A stretch of 64,000 nucleotides of DNA from Cinclus cinclus (taxonomy: Eukaryota; Chordata; Aves; Passeriformes; Cinclidae), in contig NC_085080.1 of assembly GCF_963662255.1 (NCBI RefSeq), forward strand, positions 248,001 through 312,000, in the 5' to 3' direction. Each line of letters opens with the position of its first letter. Within the stretch, counting starts at the first letter, position 1. A program made the translations under genes and the position numbers. Below are positions 49,318 to 61,400 of the stretch, one piece after another. A model generated the notes under the pieces. That model ran no database searches, was not told the DNA's origin, and saw only the letters and a list, made by a program, of their open reading frames with translations.

Positions 49318-51492
49318 TCAGAGTTCCCTCGTGTCAGTCTCTAATTTTTCTAACATTTCCCATGCTGCATCCAGCTTTTTGCACTCTTTCTCAAATTTTC
49401 TTAGCTTTCCTTGTGCTAGGATGTTTTCTTTGCATTCAGTCAATGTTTTTTCGGTTCCTTTCCCTTGAATGTGAGCGGATTGTGCTTTTAGTAGCATCAA
49501 GGAATTCAGTTTCCCTTTTGCTGCCAATTCTGGGTCCATGGGCATTGCTGTAAGTTGCATTCCCTGAATTACTGAGCGCATCAGTCTAATAATACAGGCT
49601 ATTGTACAGGGCAAAAACAACAATCCTAAGACAGAACACAGTAACATGAATCCCATTTTTTTCCACCAAACACCCCCAGAAAGATTATCCCACCCATCAG
49701 CTTTTACAAGAGAATTCCATTTTGGAACAGGTACATGTGCCACTCTTTTATTTCATCAGCAACTTTTGTGATGGCTTCCCCATGATCGTCTATTTCCACA
49801 CAGCACTCAGATTCGTTAAACCTCCTACAAACTCCTCCTTCTTCTGCCACCAAGTAATCTAGGGTAATTCTGGTTTGATATACAAACGCTCGCATTTGTG
49901 AATGCTGCTTAGCCAGCAACTTTAAAGCATCAGACGTATGGTTTGAAACAACTTCAACTACTGCCTGGAGCCTTATCAACAGATTTCATAGATAAATTGG
50001 AGTTCTATATCCCCAAGACCCATCCTCAGCCCAAGTAGCTGGGTCATAATATGCTATAATTCTTTCTGCAGGCCATTCTTCTCCTCCCGGTTTTTGGGTT
50101 CCTCCCGCATTTGGAAAGTCAAGGTTTAAGGCTCTTTTATTTCTTTCTAGGGTTTCATGAAGAGGTGTTCCTAGTAGATTGCCCCTAGAGCTTGGTAGGA
50201 CAAAGAAGGAGAGTTGTATAACTCCCAAGGTATAAGTTCCTTCCCACTTTTGGCGTAGTTCACTGTATGCCCCTTGCCCACAAATCCAATCTATTCCACC
50301 AGGGGCTTTCCATATGTTTTCCATTTTATCTGGTTGTACCCAATAAGATTTTAGGTCTTTTATGGATTGGTAGGGGTTAGCTCCAGGACTTTTATGCCAG
50401 CACAAATCAGTTTGATTATCCCATTCACAGGCCATTTCTTTTGTTACTCCCCAGTATCCAGTAGGAATTTTGGGTCACCAGGTCTTGGTGTTATTATCTG
50501 AGTTTACTACTGAAGTAGATACGCAAGGAGTACATCCTACCACTTCACTGTGTTTCCTCCCTTCCCGAGTTATGCAAACTGTTCCAATTACTTGGTGACT
50601 CAAAACCCTTCCCTCAGGCCGCTTTAGTGTCTTAGAAATTTGAGTATGATTCCATTTTAAAAATTCTTCTGGAGCTAAACTCTCACCTCTCCATGGCCCT
50701 CTTTCAGCCATTCTAAGTCCTCCACAAATCCAGCATTTGGACACTCCCAACTGTGGGGCAATTTCTTGCATCAAATCTACAAAACGGTTCTTATTTGAGG
50801 TTGGCAAGTCCCAATTGCTACAGTGCTCTTTTAATTATTTATACAGCTCATTTAGTTCCTCTAACTCTTTCCCTCTGATCTTTTTCTTATCCCTTTTTAT
50901 TTCTTCTTCTTTTCCATTTATTTTCTTAATGGGCACCTTTCCATTCTCATCTTTTTCAAATCAAAGGAAATTCTCATACCTAGGACAAAGTTGATTGCTG
51001 TTAGGATAAAGAGCTTGCCCATTGAATCCTAAATTTCTCCTTACACAATACATTTTGTGATTCTTCACACAAATTTCTAAGAAACTGTTTTGATCGTAAC
51101 AGGCAGCACTAGCATGTGGATGCTCCACAAAAATAGATTCCATCTTATCCCTGACCCACATGGAGTGATTGCATCTGTCACAGGGATTGGGAATAGTTTG
51201 TTTCTTTATTGCTGGCTCTTGTGCTGCTTGTCTTATTATAGTTAGTTCCTGCATTGTTCACTTGGCTTGTTCACTTCTTATTTCTTGGACTCTGTTCCGT
51301 GCAGCCAGTTGCCAGGGGTATCATAATAAGCACAGTGAAAACAATCCTCAGGAATTTTAACTTTCTACCTTTCTCAAGGCCCCTTGGGTTGCAACCAAGG
51401 GCCGAGATGTCAATCTTCTCAGTAGCAAAGCTTTTCTCCTGGGATTTGTTTCCTTTTGGTACCCTTGGCCTCATAAAGTTTGGATGAGCCAT
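49318..51492 (-). pseudogene. env: Gamma-type Env (SU and TM), broken by stops and a frameshift
   Basis: A leader with a hydrophobic signal segment (51492-51271) is followed by surface-subunit pieces ending in stops near 50961 and 50475. A CWICGG motif resembles the CXXC isomerase motif of gammaretroviral SU. A furin-type RNKR lies near 50150. The transmembrane subunit (49979-49704) keeps heptad-rich helix and a cysteine cluster C-x7-CC, close to the CX6CC of gamma-type Env. A frameshift near 49735 separates it from the membrane anchor and tail (49743-49318). At least three stops and one frameshift rule out a product. Such proteins mediate receptor binding and fusion in live viruses. Confidence 0.8.
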
Positions 51493-51706
51493 TTTAACTT
51501 TTTCTGTTCCAAAGATGGCACAAATTATTTTTAGTTCTGCAGCAGTGCCCTATCTCTCCCTAGATTAATCAGCTGGTTTTCTTAATCCATTAAAGCTCCA
51601 GAGATATGCTACTACAACAAGATTTGCTTGCACACAATTTCAGTTACCAGTCCTTTTTACTGCTTCTTTTTCTGCTATGAAGTCAGGGTTAATTATTAAA
51701 TCTTCG

Positions 51707-52039
51707 TCACCACCAATAGACACACTCGCAATGCCAGTCTGTGTCACAAACGAGTCTATGGCGTGGCACATAGATATTTTTCCCACAACAATTGTTAATT
51801 ATGATACACTGGTCTATAATATTATGGATTGTTTGTTCTTTAGCCTGTACAAAAGCTAATATGGCGAGGATTTGTTGATCTTGGTTCTGGATTAGTTGGA
51901 TGGCTGCATAAAAGGTCCCATTTTTACGTCTCAATGACGTTCCAAAAAAATCACTAAAATTTTGTTCTAAAGTTAGCTCTTCACGTACTCGACCTAAACA
52001 AACCAAACAAATTGTCTCTCTTTTTCTTCTGCCCTTCAC
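51707..52039 (-). other. Unassigned open frame between integrase and env
   Basis: A frame of 110 codons with a helical Gln-rich middle and a Cys-rich end. It lies where a provirus would have the end of pol or the env leader. I do not recognise it. It could be part of another insertion. Confidence 0.3.
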
Positions 52040-52488
52040 AACGAATTAAAACAACAGGTGCAAAGAACATAAATCCATGGGCGACACTTTTAGCCTTGCT
52101 TAATACATTCCCAGTGTGATAATAGTTTTTGGACCCTCTCAATAACAGGCATTAGCAGTCTCTTTTTCTCAAGCTGCAGCTCCTCCTGTAAGTCAGTTAG
52201 TGTTGATTGCTGGAGTCTCCTGAGAAAATTTTCAATTTGCCTGGGCTGTCCCATTGATCAAGGAGGCGTCTAATTCTTTCCCATCAGTGCTGTTCTGCCT
52301 CTAGGCTCAATGGGTTTGCAGTCAGCAGCTAATCCAGGATGCCTAAATTTCAATAATGCATCTCTCAAAACAATTTTAAAGTGGGATTTCAAACAGTAAA
52401 TACTAGAAAATAACATTTTTAGTCTTATCAGGGATTCATTATAATTCCTATGTGGTTTTGAACCTAAATGGAGAGATTGAATCCATTT

Positions 52489-53439
52489 TTATGTCCTTTT
52501 TAATCTTACTTGTAGGTCTCCTGCTACTGAAATAATTTCCCAGTCTTTATTTTGTGTTGGTCCTTTTACTCGTGAAGCATGACTCCAGCCTTTTTTTGCC
52601 GTTCCGACTGCGGCTTCTGTAGTTAAAAGAACCAGAAAAGGTCCCTCCCATCGGGGTTCTAAACTTTCTCCTCTCCAGCATTTTACAAACTCATACGGTC
52701 CTGGTCGGATAGAATGTATTGGAAAATCAAGAGGAGATGTTTGAGCTAAAATGCCTTTTTCTCTCAATTCCCTCAAATTGTTTGCAATGGTTGTAATATA
52801 CCCCTGAATGGTTTTGTCCCCAACTAGCAAGGGATCCATTGTCATGACTTGAGGGTAAGGCAGTCCATATAACATCTCATATGGTGGGATCCCAGTTTCA
52901 GAGTGGGGCTTGGTTCTTATATTTAACAGGGCTAAGGAAAGACATCTGGTCAAAGGTAATTTGGTTTCTATCATTAATTTTGTCAGTTGTTGCTTAATAG
53001 TTTGATTCATCCGTTCAACTCGTCCCGAGCTTTTGGGATGCCATGGGGTGTGATATTCCCAGGTAAATCTTAGTGCTTGTCTAAAATTGTTAATTATTCT
53101 CGAGGTAAAATGAGTGCCTGGATCTGAATCAATAACCTGTATTAATCCAAATCTTGGAATAATACGTTCCAAGAAAATTTTGGCTGCTGCTTGAGCTGTT
53201 GCCTGAGCCGCAGGAAACACTTCTACTCACGGAGTCAATTGATCTACTATGACCAGTAGATATTTCCACCTGCCTATTCTGGGTACTTCAGTGAAATCCA
53301 CTTGGATCTTTTCAAACAGCCTATAGGCTGTTTGACGGCCTCCAGAGGGAGGACTCCTCAACACCTTTTTGTTCACTTTCTGACATGTGAGACATCCTTG
53401 AATAATCTCCTTCCCAATTTCAAATATTCCTTTGCACAC
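52489..53439 (-). pseudogene. pol: Gammaretrovirus-like integrase with one nonsense codon
   Basis: One continuous frame covers the end of the zinc region (CLTCQK), the core and the C-terminal domain. The catalytic D, D, E are visible in VDFTEV, IDSDPGTHF and RVERMNQ, with the WHPKSSGRVER context of gammaretroviral enzymes. The C-terminal domain has EGPFLVLLTTEAAV. A single in-frame TGA at about 53227-53229 breaks the core. Everything upstream in pol is deleted. Confidence 0.85.
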
Positions 53440-55610
53440 ATAAAATTTGAAAAAGTGGTCACAAAGTGCCCTTGTTCCCCAGTGAGTCCTTCAATGTAAA
53501 TTGCTTAGGGTCTGTCAGGCTAAAGGTTTTGGTACCACTTTCCTGCTGTTGGGCAAAATCCATTCTCCTTCTTTCAGGGTTGCCCCTAGCTTCTTCTGCA
53601 CTTCCCATAACAACTCCTGAAGGCCCCTCTCCTGCTAATCTTCCAAACTTTTCCAGCTTCCTCCTGATATTTCCCCAAGATTAAGCTACAAATTGTGTTT
53701 TCAAAAGGACCTGTCCTGCTGCTGCATCAGGGTTGTTCTACTTTCAAAGACAGGTGTTTGCTAAGGAAAGCAGAAGCCTCCCTTTGGACTGAAAAATGTG
53801 GTCCTTCCTTCCTACAAATTATTATGATTCTGGAATTAAGGGAGCTCTTAGACAAAGATAGGGGGATAGGAATAACAGTTCTTTACTAGCCTATTTAACA
53901 AGACAAACAAGAACAACAACAGCTATGAAATTACCCACAAACAGAACAGTAACTCAGTCCCAGTCCCTTTCTGTCTGCGGGCACCTCTTCCCTGAGCTGC
54001 AGTTCCCGGTGCTGGGGGCGGGCAGGTCCCGCAGAGCTGCAGGAGGGCTGGGGGTGATGGCAGCGCTGTCCCAGGGGGAGAGAGAGATGGAGAGAGCCCT
54101 TGGCTTACTGTGTTGGTCCTGAGGCTCAGCAGAGTGCTGGATGGTGGCAGGTTACAGCAAGAAGGCTGCAGTGCAGGGTCCGACAGCAGTGAGGATGACT
54201 CCCGGCGCTGCGATGGCAGGAATGGAACTGAGGCGGTGATCGTCCTTCTCATCTGATCTCCGTGGGTGAAATGGGCTGAGCCAGAGCCTTCTCTTTCCTT
54301 TTCTGGCTGTTTGAATTTCTGTTTCCCTCCTCTCTCCCCTCCCCCTTGCCACCAGGGCCCAGTCAAAAGGTATCTTAGCATGACAATGGGGAAAATTCCA
54401 GAGGGAAAAGGGAAAGAACCAACCTCTAACAAGAGTCTATGCCTGAGTATAACTGCAAATCCTTTCCTAATCTCTCTAGCCATTCTGCCGGGGACTCATC
54501 CTTCCCTTGGTGCTCACTCAGGGTTTTCCCTGCATTTTGTCCCCTAGGCACTGCCTCCCAAATTCCTTGGACAGTCATCCACCTGAAATGCCTCATATTC
54601 TGCCTGTGTTCCACCTCCTGATTATTCCAATTTGGATCTGTAATAGGCCATTTGTGATCTCCCTGGTCTGGCCCTTGATGATCTCTTTCCCAGCCCCTAT
54701 TCCTGAATGTCCAATCATTTCTCGCTCTTCCTGTGTAAACAAAATTCCTAAAATAGATTGCAACTCCACCCAGGTGTATATATCCAGCCCCAAAAGCTGA
54801 TCTAGTCATTTTTCTACTCCACTAGGATCTTCTAGCATCCTGCCCATCTCTTTTTTAACTTCTCTAACATCCCCCATATTCAGGGGAGCACTCACATAAC
54901 CAAGAGGACACTGTTCTGGGGCCAAATTTGCCACTGGAAGTTCTCTAAAATAGTATAATCTATCTTCCCTTTCCACTTCCTCATCCTCTCCGTCACTTTC
55001 TTCCCCCTGTCCCCATCTGCTTCTGGTTCTGTGTGCTACTGGCTCCTCCTGAATAAGGGCTGCACTGGGGACTAGGGGCTGAACAGGCTGGTTGGGTTGT
55101 CTGTAAGGGGTGGGAGGTGATCTAAGGGATCCCATGGCTCTGGTCTGTCCTTTTTTTCTGCCTGTCCTTTAGTCTGTAAAGGATATAATGGATAACCCTC
55201 ATTTTCTTGCCTTTGAACAAAGAATTCAGCCTTCCCCCAGGGAAGCCACAGGGCAGCATATTCACTTTCCTCCTGGTTAAGAGGTTCTTTTGAATTCACA
55301 TGCAGATTTAAAGCCTGACAAATCCAATCCTCAAATGATTCAAACTCTGGCCAGTATAAGTTGTCTGCTCAGATCTTTTCCTTTGACCACTCAAACATAC
55401 AATAAGTAGTCATTTTCTGTTTACTTTTTCTCTTTGGGATTCCCTTCTATCCCAGGATCCTAACATGATCCCCAGTGGCCTGTCCTGAGGAATGCTGCTC
55501 CCCTTCTGGGAATCTCCCTCTTGGTTCCCGGGTTCTCGCAAATTTTTCTCATCATTCGCAACCCCTGGGTCAGAGGTTTTACTTTTCCTCTGAGCCATCC
55601 CTGGCAGCAA
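53440..55610 (-). pseudogene. gag: Gammaretrovirus-like Gag, split by the solo LTR
   Basis: Matrix start (55610-55410, with PLGIMLGSWDR), further matrix (55299-55072), a Pro-rich and acidic p12-like part (55135-54806) and capsid (54809-54432) are readable in more than one frame. The capsid keeps GIWEAVPRGQN and the GKDESPAEWLERL helix. Capsid continues on the far side of the LTR (about 53728-53600, KTQFVA then SWGNIRRKLEK) with a stop between. Frame changes occur between matrix and p12. Confidence 0.75.
53734..54431 (-). repeat. Solo LTR of the ERV-L-like family inserted in gag
   Basis: A 698-bp copy of the LTR at 3350-4050, with the same ends (TGTTAGAGG to ACA on the minus strand). It is flanked by AGGGT (53729-53733) and AGAGT (54432-54436), a five-base target duplication with one mismatch. 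The gag frame of the older provirus is in register on both sides once the insertion and one target copy are discounted. No internal retroviral sequence remains, so it is a recombination-derived solo LTR. Confidence 0.88.
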
Positions 55611-55615
55611 CAGAC

Positions 55616-57160
55616 TAAGAAATTCTCTTTTTCTTAGTCTCCTTTAGTCTCCCTCACTCATTTCGTGGTTCAACTCGCTCTCTCAATGTTACTCTATTAC
55701 ACTATCTCATCTCTTGCCAGCTACTTATCTCCCTCCTAATTCCCTAATCTCCCTCTTGCTTTATCCTCCCTGACTTTTCTTTCTGCCAGCTTCTCTCAAT
55801 TCCTTGTAATCATATACTAAGATTTCCATCTACTGTCCTTTCAAAAAATAGTTGAACCTAACTCAGTTACTCCCCTCCTAAGGGAGTAGCTCCTTTCTCC
55901 TCAAAGACTTTTCCCGTGAGTTCTTGGGCTGGGACCTTCCCTCCCGGGGTCTTCACTCGTTCTTCCCTTTCGCTTCCCTCCTTTCCCGGCCGGTCTCCTC
56001 ATGGAGAACCGGAACCGCGATACGGGGAGGTCCGCACTCGTTTCGGCTACCGAGCCATCTCAAACATTCCTCACTCACACACACAAGCATGCAGCCACCC
56101 ACCTTACCTAACCCCGTGGTACGTACACGGCCCGCATTCCCACGCGGTTCTTGTGCACAAGATGGTTTACGGGTACTTTACCTTTGCCAGCACGCCTAAG
56201 GGAGCCTTCATTTTCCGCACGTCCTACTGCTACCTTCCTTTACTTATGCTTTATTTTAATTTGGAACTCCTTCTCCAAGAGAGCCTAGTCTAACCCTGGG
56301 AGCACCTTAATGCCAGTGTGGGGTTTTCCTGCTGTGTCCAAGTACCCGGTCACTGTCTGGCACCACAGGTCCCCAGACCCTCTGCTGAGCCATCCCTCCC
56401 CTACAGTCAAGTTTATTCTGCCAAACTTGTCTTTTCTCTCCAGTCGACCACTAGGACCACAAGAACACATTGTCCTGAGGATGTCAAGATGCCTGCTCTT
56501 GCTGGAACATTCCTGTTGTGTGACAGCCCTGGAGGCAGAGCGTGCACGTGTAGGGATGTGGGCTCGTAACCCTGGTGCCAGCCGTTCTGCACACATGAGA
56601 GCTCCTGGGACACTGCCCGGCCCGGGAGTTACAAAGCGTCCTCAAGGAATCCCCATGCATTAAAACACATGAATTAGCATGGGATTTTCAGTTGTTTCAC
56701 AGGTAATCTTTCAAAAGGCCTAAACAAGTCTCACATGAATTGTTCCTCTCCCTGGCACGTTCAGTTCCACCCCCCACATGCCTCTCCATCATCCCAGGGC
56801 AGTGGCAGGAGGCGGGTGCTCACGCGGAGCCCCGTACTGTGGGGAGAGCGCGGCACAGACCAAGCCCTGCCGCCCGGGATGGCCGCAGTCCCGGGACAGC
56901 GGGGCGGGCAGCCAGGGGCCGGCCCGGGGCTGCCCACGGCTCCTCTGGCACCGCTGCCACCCCCCGGCCCTGGGGCTGTCTGTGCTCCCGGCTCCACGGA
57001 GGCAGGGCCGGGGCCGTGGCCCCGGGGAACACAGGACGGCACGGCCCGGCACGGCAAGGATCGGCACAGCTCGGCATGGCACAGCAAGGCACGGCATGGC
57101 TGCTGCCCCTGTGCCACGGCGGCCCCAAGCCGGATGGGCCCAGGAGGGACTGCGGGAGGG
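55616..57160. other. Flank of the provirus, no gene found
   Basis: A minus-strand AATAAA near 56250 and a GC-rich U5-like part at 55900-56060 may be a divergent 5' LTR, but it does not match the 3' LTR. 56.8-57.15 kb is GC-rich with GGCACGGC repeats and shows no coding signature. Confidence 0.35.
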
Positions 57161-57169
57161 ACTGAGGAA

Positions 57170-57560
57170 CACACCCCGTCCCCTGCGTGCCTCAGAAGAG
57201 ACTCCAGGCCCACCGCGTGCAGCAGGAGGGACACAAAGCTCCGGCACGCTTCTGGGAGCCCACAGCCCTGTCCACATCTGAAATGAGATCCCCAAACCCC
57301 CTCATGTGCCTCAGGAGAGACCCCAGCACCCTGCACACCTTGGGAGAGAGCCCAAACCCTCTGCATGCCTCACATGGGTTTCTAGATCCCTTGTACGACT
57401 TACTGGGGACTCCAGTGCCCTCCATAACTCAGAGGGAACCTAAAGCACCCCTGTGTCTCACAAGGGACCCCAGCCCCCCCGTGAACCTTATGAGGGATGC
57501 CAAAGACCCCACGAGCCTTACAGGGAACCCCAGCCCAGCGACACCAAGTGTTCTGACCTG
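57170..57560. repeat. Degenerate 30-50 bp minisatellite
   Basis: Imperfect units of the form CCTCAGGAGAGACCCCAGC followed by a CCCTGCATG-like part recur about ten times. They are too diverged to give a fixed unit length. Confidence 0.5.
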
Positions 57561-57605
57561 GAAATCAAGTGTGGTTGCAGCTGGGTTGTGCCTCAGGATC
57601 TATGG

Positions 57606-57737
57606 CCCTTCCCTTCCCTTCCCTTCCCTTCCCTTCCCTTCCCTTCCCTTCCCTTCCCTTCCCTTCCCTTCCCTTCCCTTCCCTTCCCTTCCCTTCCCTT
57701 CCCTTCCCTTCCCTTCCCTTCCCTTCCCTTCCCTTCC
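57606..57737. repeat. (TTCCC)n microsatellite
   Basis: About 26 uninterrupted copies of CCCTT over 130 bp. Confidence 0.97.
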
Positions 57738-58156
57738 CCACCCTCAGGAGCAGCCCCTGTACATTTCCCTGGATTGGTGATACCCCATCACTTTGGTCCT
57801 GTCAAGTATGTGCTGCTCAGGGAAGACCTTTGTTCTGCCTGCTGACATTGCTGGTCAGGCTGTGTCCCTACACATGCTCTCAATGGCTTCCCTCAGTTCC
57901 TAAGCATGCCAATGGATGAGGCCCAGGCCCAGATGATGCCATTGAAGGAGATGTGCCCTCAGCCCAGGGACGCTCAGCATGGGCTCCCCCAGCCCCTCGG
58001 GGCCCCGCTGCTGCTCACAGCAGCCCCTGCCTGGCTCCTGCCTGCCCACACCGAGGGCATCCATGGCTGCTCCTGGACATGGAGCTCAGCCAGTGCTGGA
58101 GCTGTGTGGGCTTAGCTGGTGGTAGCACCCGGACACTGGGCTGACAATTCCATCTC

Positions 58157-58162
58157 TTTATT
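58157..58162 (-). promoter_or_regulatory. Poly(A) signal of the right gene
   Basis: AATAAA on the minus strand, about 270 bases past the stop codon at 58434-58436. The distance is similar to that in the left gene. Confidence 0.55.
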
Positions 58163-58433
58163 GGGATAAAACAATGGGCCATCACCTACCCAGGCAGGGA
58201 GTGGAGGGAGGGGGCAGGGATCACCTTCAGGGCTGTTTAGAGGGCAGGGCCAGGGGGCTTAGGGGCAGAGGAAGGACTGTGTTGGTCTCAGCTGGGGAGG
58301 GAGGGTGCTGGGCTGCTGCTGCTGGGGTCTCTAGAACAACATGGGAATGGGTTGGGACATGGCAGAGGGAGATCCTAAAAGGGAGTGAAGGCAGCTTGGA
58401 AATACCCATGGGGAGAGGAGATGGCAGTGGGAT

Positions 58434-61400
58434 CTAGAGGGTAATAGGAGGTTTCCTTGTAGATGGCCATTTTGGGGTCCACTTCTCAGAGCCGTTGTGA
58501 GGGCAGCCCAGGCCCTTCTTCCTGCTGGGGGAGCCGCTATAGCTGTGTGAGTGTGAGCTGTAGCCGCCGTCCATCATCTGATGTGCAGAGGTGCTCCTGA
58601 GGAGAGAGGAGTGTCTGAGGCCCCAGCTGCCGGTGGCACACAGGGACCCTCGTGCACAGCAGGGCCCAGAGCTGGCAAGGCTCCCCAGCACGGCTGGAGC
58701 TGCTGGCACACCTTGGCCCAGCTGGACAGCTGCCCCTCAAGGCCCTGCCGAGCAGGGGATGGCTCTGGGCAGGGTCCCTGGCCAGGAGCGGGCCCCAGAG
58801 CGCGTCTGCCTTTCAAGGGCAATCTGCTCCCTGCTCTTTCTCCTCCCCACCTTGCTCTGCCTCTGCCCGCTGCTCCTGGGGCTGCTCTTGCCCACGCAGC
58901 CTCAGTGGCAGCCAGCACTGCCTGCAGCCCCAGCGGGCTCCAAAGGACAAGGCCCAGCAATTAAGAGGCCAATTAAAGCACTGGGCAGCAGCACAACCCT
59001 CAGCACAGTTATGTGCACAACCACTGACCATCCACAACTCCACAGCAGCCTCCCTGCGAGTGTTTCCTGTCTACAAGCAGCCATCAAATGAAGATGTGTG
59101 TAGGGCAGGGAAACAGAACACTCACCGTTTTCTCTTGCAGCAACACCAGATTCCAACACAGCACAACATGAAGACAAGTTCCCCGCCAGCCACAATGGCA
59201 ATTAACTCAAGCAAACAGCGTGTTCCCTGGCAGACAGCGCTTCCAGTGCCCTTCTGGGAGCTGGGAACACGTCTTGAGGTGTCGGCTGCATCTGTGGGAG
59301 CGATGGGGAGCGTGAGCCCGTGCTGTGCTCCACTGCTGAGCTGGCAGCTCGCTGGATACGGCCAGGACATTCTCTGTTTCCCCCAGAGATGGGGCCTGCA
59401 GGCACCTTGCCATCCCTTGGCACAGGCTGTGCCACCCAACACAGCCCAGAAGGCCGGGAGGAGGAGAGCCCGGGGCCAGTGCAGCTGCTTGGGCAGTCAC
59501 TCCTTCCAGGGACCCGGGCCAAAGCCATCCCTGAGCAGCCACTGCCAGCCCCGACCCTCCCTGCCCCGTGACAGCTTCCCCCAGCCCAAGGGGACACAGT
59601 CAGGCCCTGTCAGGACCCAGGGCAGCCCCTGCCCAGTCAGGAGCCAGGGCTGGCTGTGGCCCTGGGCCCGTGGCAGGGCTCCCACTCGGGGCTGCTCCTG
59701 TGCCTTGGGCCTCTGGGCACTCAGGGCAGCTCCAGGAGCAGCTGCAGAGGGAGGGACCTTGGTGCACGAGTCCCGTTTCCCAGGGGCTGGGAACGAGCTC
59801 CAGAGGCCTCGAAGCCGAGGCGCCTCCAGCTTTGGCTGCTCCCAGGCTGTGCAAGGACAGGCCCTGGGGGAAGAGCTGCTGCCACACAGCCCTGCCGAGG
59901 GCTGAGCCTGGCACAGCAATTACCTCCTGTGCCTGTGCCCGTGCCTGGCATCACTTTCCCTCCTGCAGCAGAAGCTGCCACTGAGCCACTGTTTCCTGTG
60001 AGAAGTGGCTCCTTCCTCACAGAGTTTTGGTCCATCACTTGACAAAGGAAAAGGGGAATCTGGATCAGATGGGACTGTTCCCCATTTGGGTGGTAGCATC
60101 TTCAGGAGGCAATGATTGGCAAAGTCCCAGGAAAAGATCAGGAGCAGGCCCAGGCTCTCCAGGCTGGCCAGAGCACTCCCTCCTCTAAACTGCCATCTCT
60201 CCTGATCTACCCCAAGAACAGGAAATTTCAGGGGATCTCAGGATGTGAATGGCCCGTGGGACACTTTGTTCTCCCTATCAGCTCATGCCAAATGCTTCCC
60301 TGCAGAGGCTGGGGAGAAGCTGCAGCCAGCCCAGGCTGAGAAACAGCCCTGCAGGGTGTGAGAGCAGGAACCGTGCAAGATTGCCATGGATCCCTTCCCA
60401 CTGTGCTGGGCACGGCATGTCCAGAAGTGCAGAGAATGCCCCTGGTTTCTGAATCTCAGGAGAAGGCTGAGGGAAAGGCACCCACCTTGTCCTTCCTGCA
60501 CATTCTTCTGTGTTTGCCTCAGGAACTCATTTGCGTCGAGAGACTTTTTGGATCCACTGTCTTGGGACTTTCCTTTCAGAAAACCTTAACAGGAAGTAGT
60601 TCCATTTCCCAGGAATGGATCCCCCAAAAGCAGTGCTCAGCCTGTGGGGTCAGCAGGGACACACTACTCACCCCTGCGATGGGAGCTGGGCTTGGGTGGA
60701 TCATCCAGGCCAGAATTTGGAGAACTCCTCCCTGCAGACACACCTGTAACTCAACAGCCACAGAAGCCTCTGTCATTTCTGCTGCTCTGCATGGGCAGGA
60801 CTGAGCCACAGGAGCTGTGAGGGGATTGCACAGGGCGAGGGCACACACGTGCACGGCTCTGTCCTGGCCCATGCAGCGATGCCCCCCTGGCCCAGCTTTG
60901 GGTTCTGAGCTGGCAGCTCCCCCAGGGGGAAAGGCCTTGACCTACCCTCACCATCTCCCAGAGGCTCAGTCTTGGATGCAGGTTGGGAAGCCAGAGCACC
61001 TTCCCCAACAGGTTCATCTGCAAAGAAAGGCAGGACAGAACAGTTCCCAGCACTGCAGGAGATGCTCAGGCTGCCTGGGGCTGGCAAAGGATCCTCACGA
61101 GGCACAGCCCTGGGCCCTTCCCTTCCCTCTCTGCTCTTCTCCATGGCTGCACACAGCACATGGAAGGACACACTGGCATTGTGCATGGGAAGAGGACTGA
61201 CAGCTAAATGCTCCTTCCTCCCACTGACAGCAATCCTGTGGAATTACTCGGGGCTGCGGAATTGAGTAGGGCAAGGATTCCAGAAACCATCAACCCTGAG
61301 ATGATCTTAAGGGAAATGGCACATATGTGAGCTCTTGGAACATTGACTACTTATTCTGTCAGGAATGGCGAATTAAGAGCTTGCCTCCAGCATCTTCCAG

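Larger units (their letters stand above)
48480..55615 (-). mobile_element. Gammaretrovirus-like endogenous provirus, decayed and nested
   Basis: On the minus strand the order is gag (55610 to 53600, interrupted by a solo LTR), integrase (53439-52489), env (51492-49318), polypurine tract and 3' LTR. Nucleocapsid, protease, reverse transcriptase and RNase H are missing: capsid sequence is followed within about 200 bases by the integrase zinc region. Stops and frameshifts are found in every gene. I could not identify a matching 5' LTR to the right. Confidence 0.75.

Noticed and set aside
57453..57919. FPSLP repeat protein
   Set aside because: It is a translation of the (TTCCC)n microsatellite.
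58652..59905. 417-codon plus-strand open frame
   Set aside because: It is antisense to the membrane-exon introns and B exon of the right gene. The same antisense frames appear over the left gene introns, so it reflects GC-rich intron composition.
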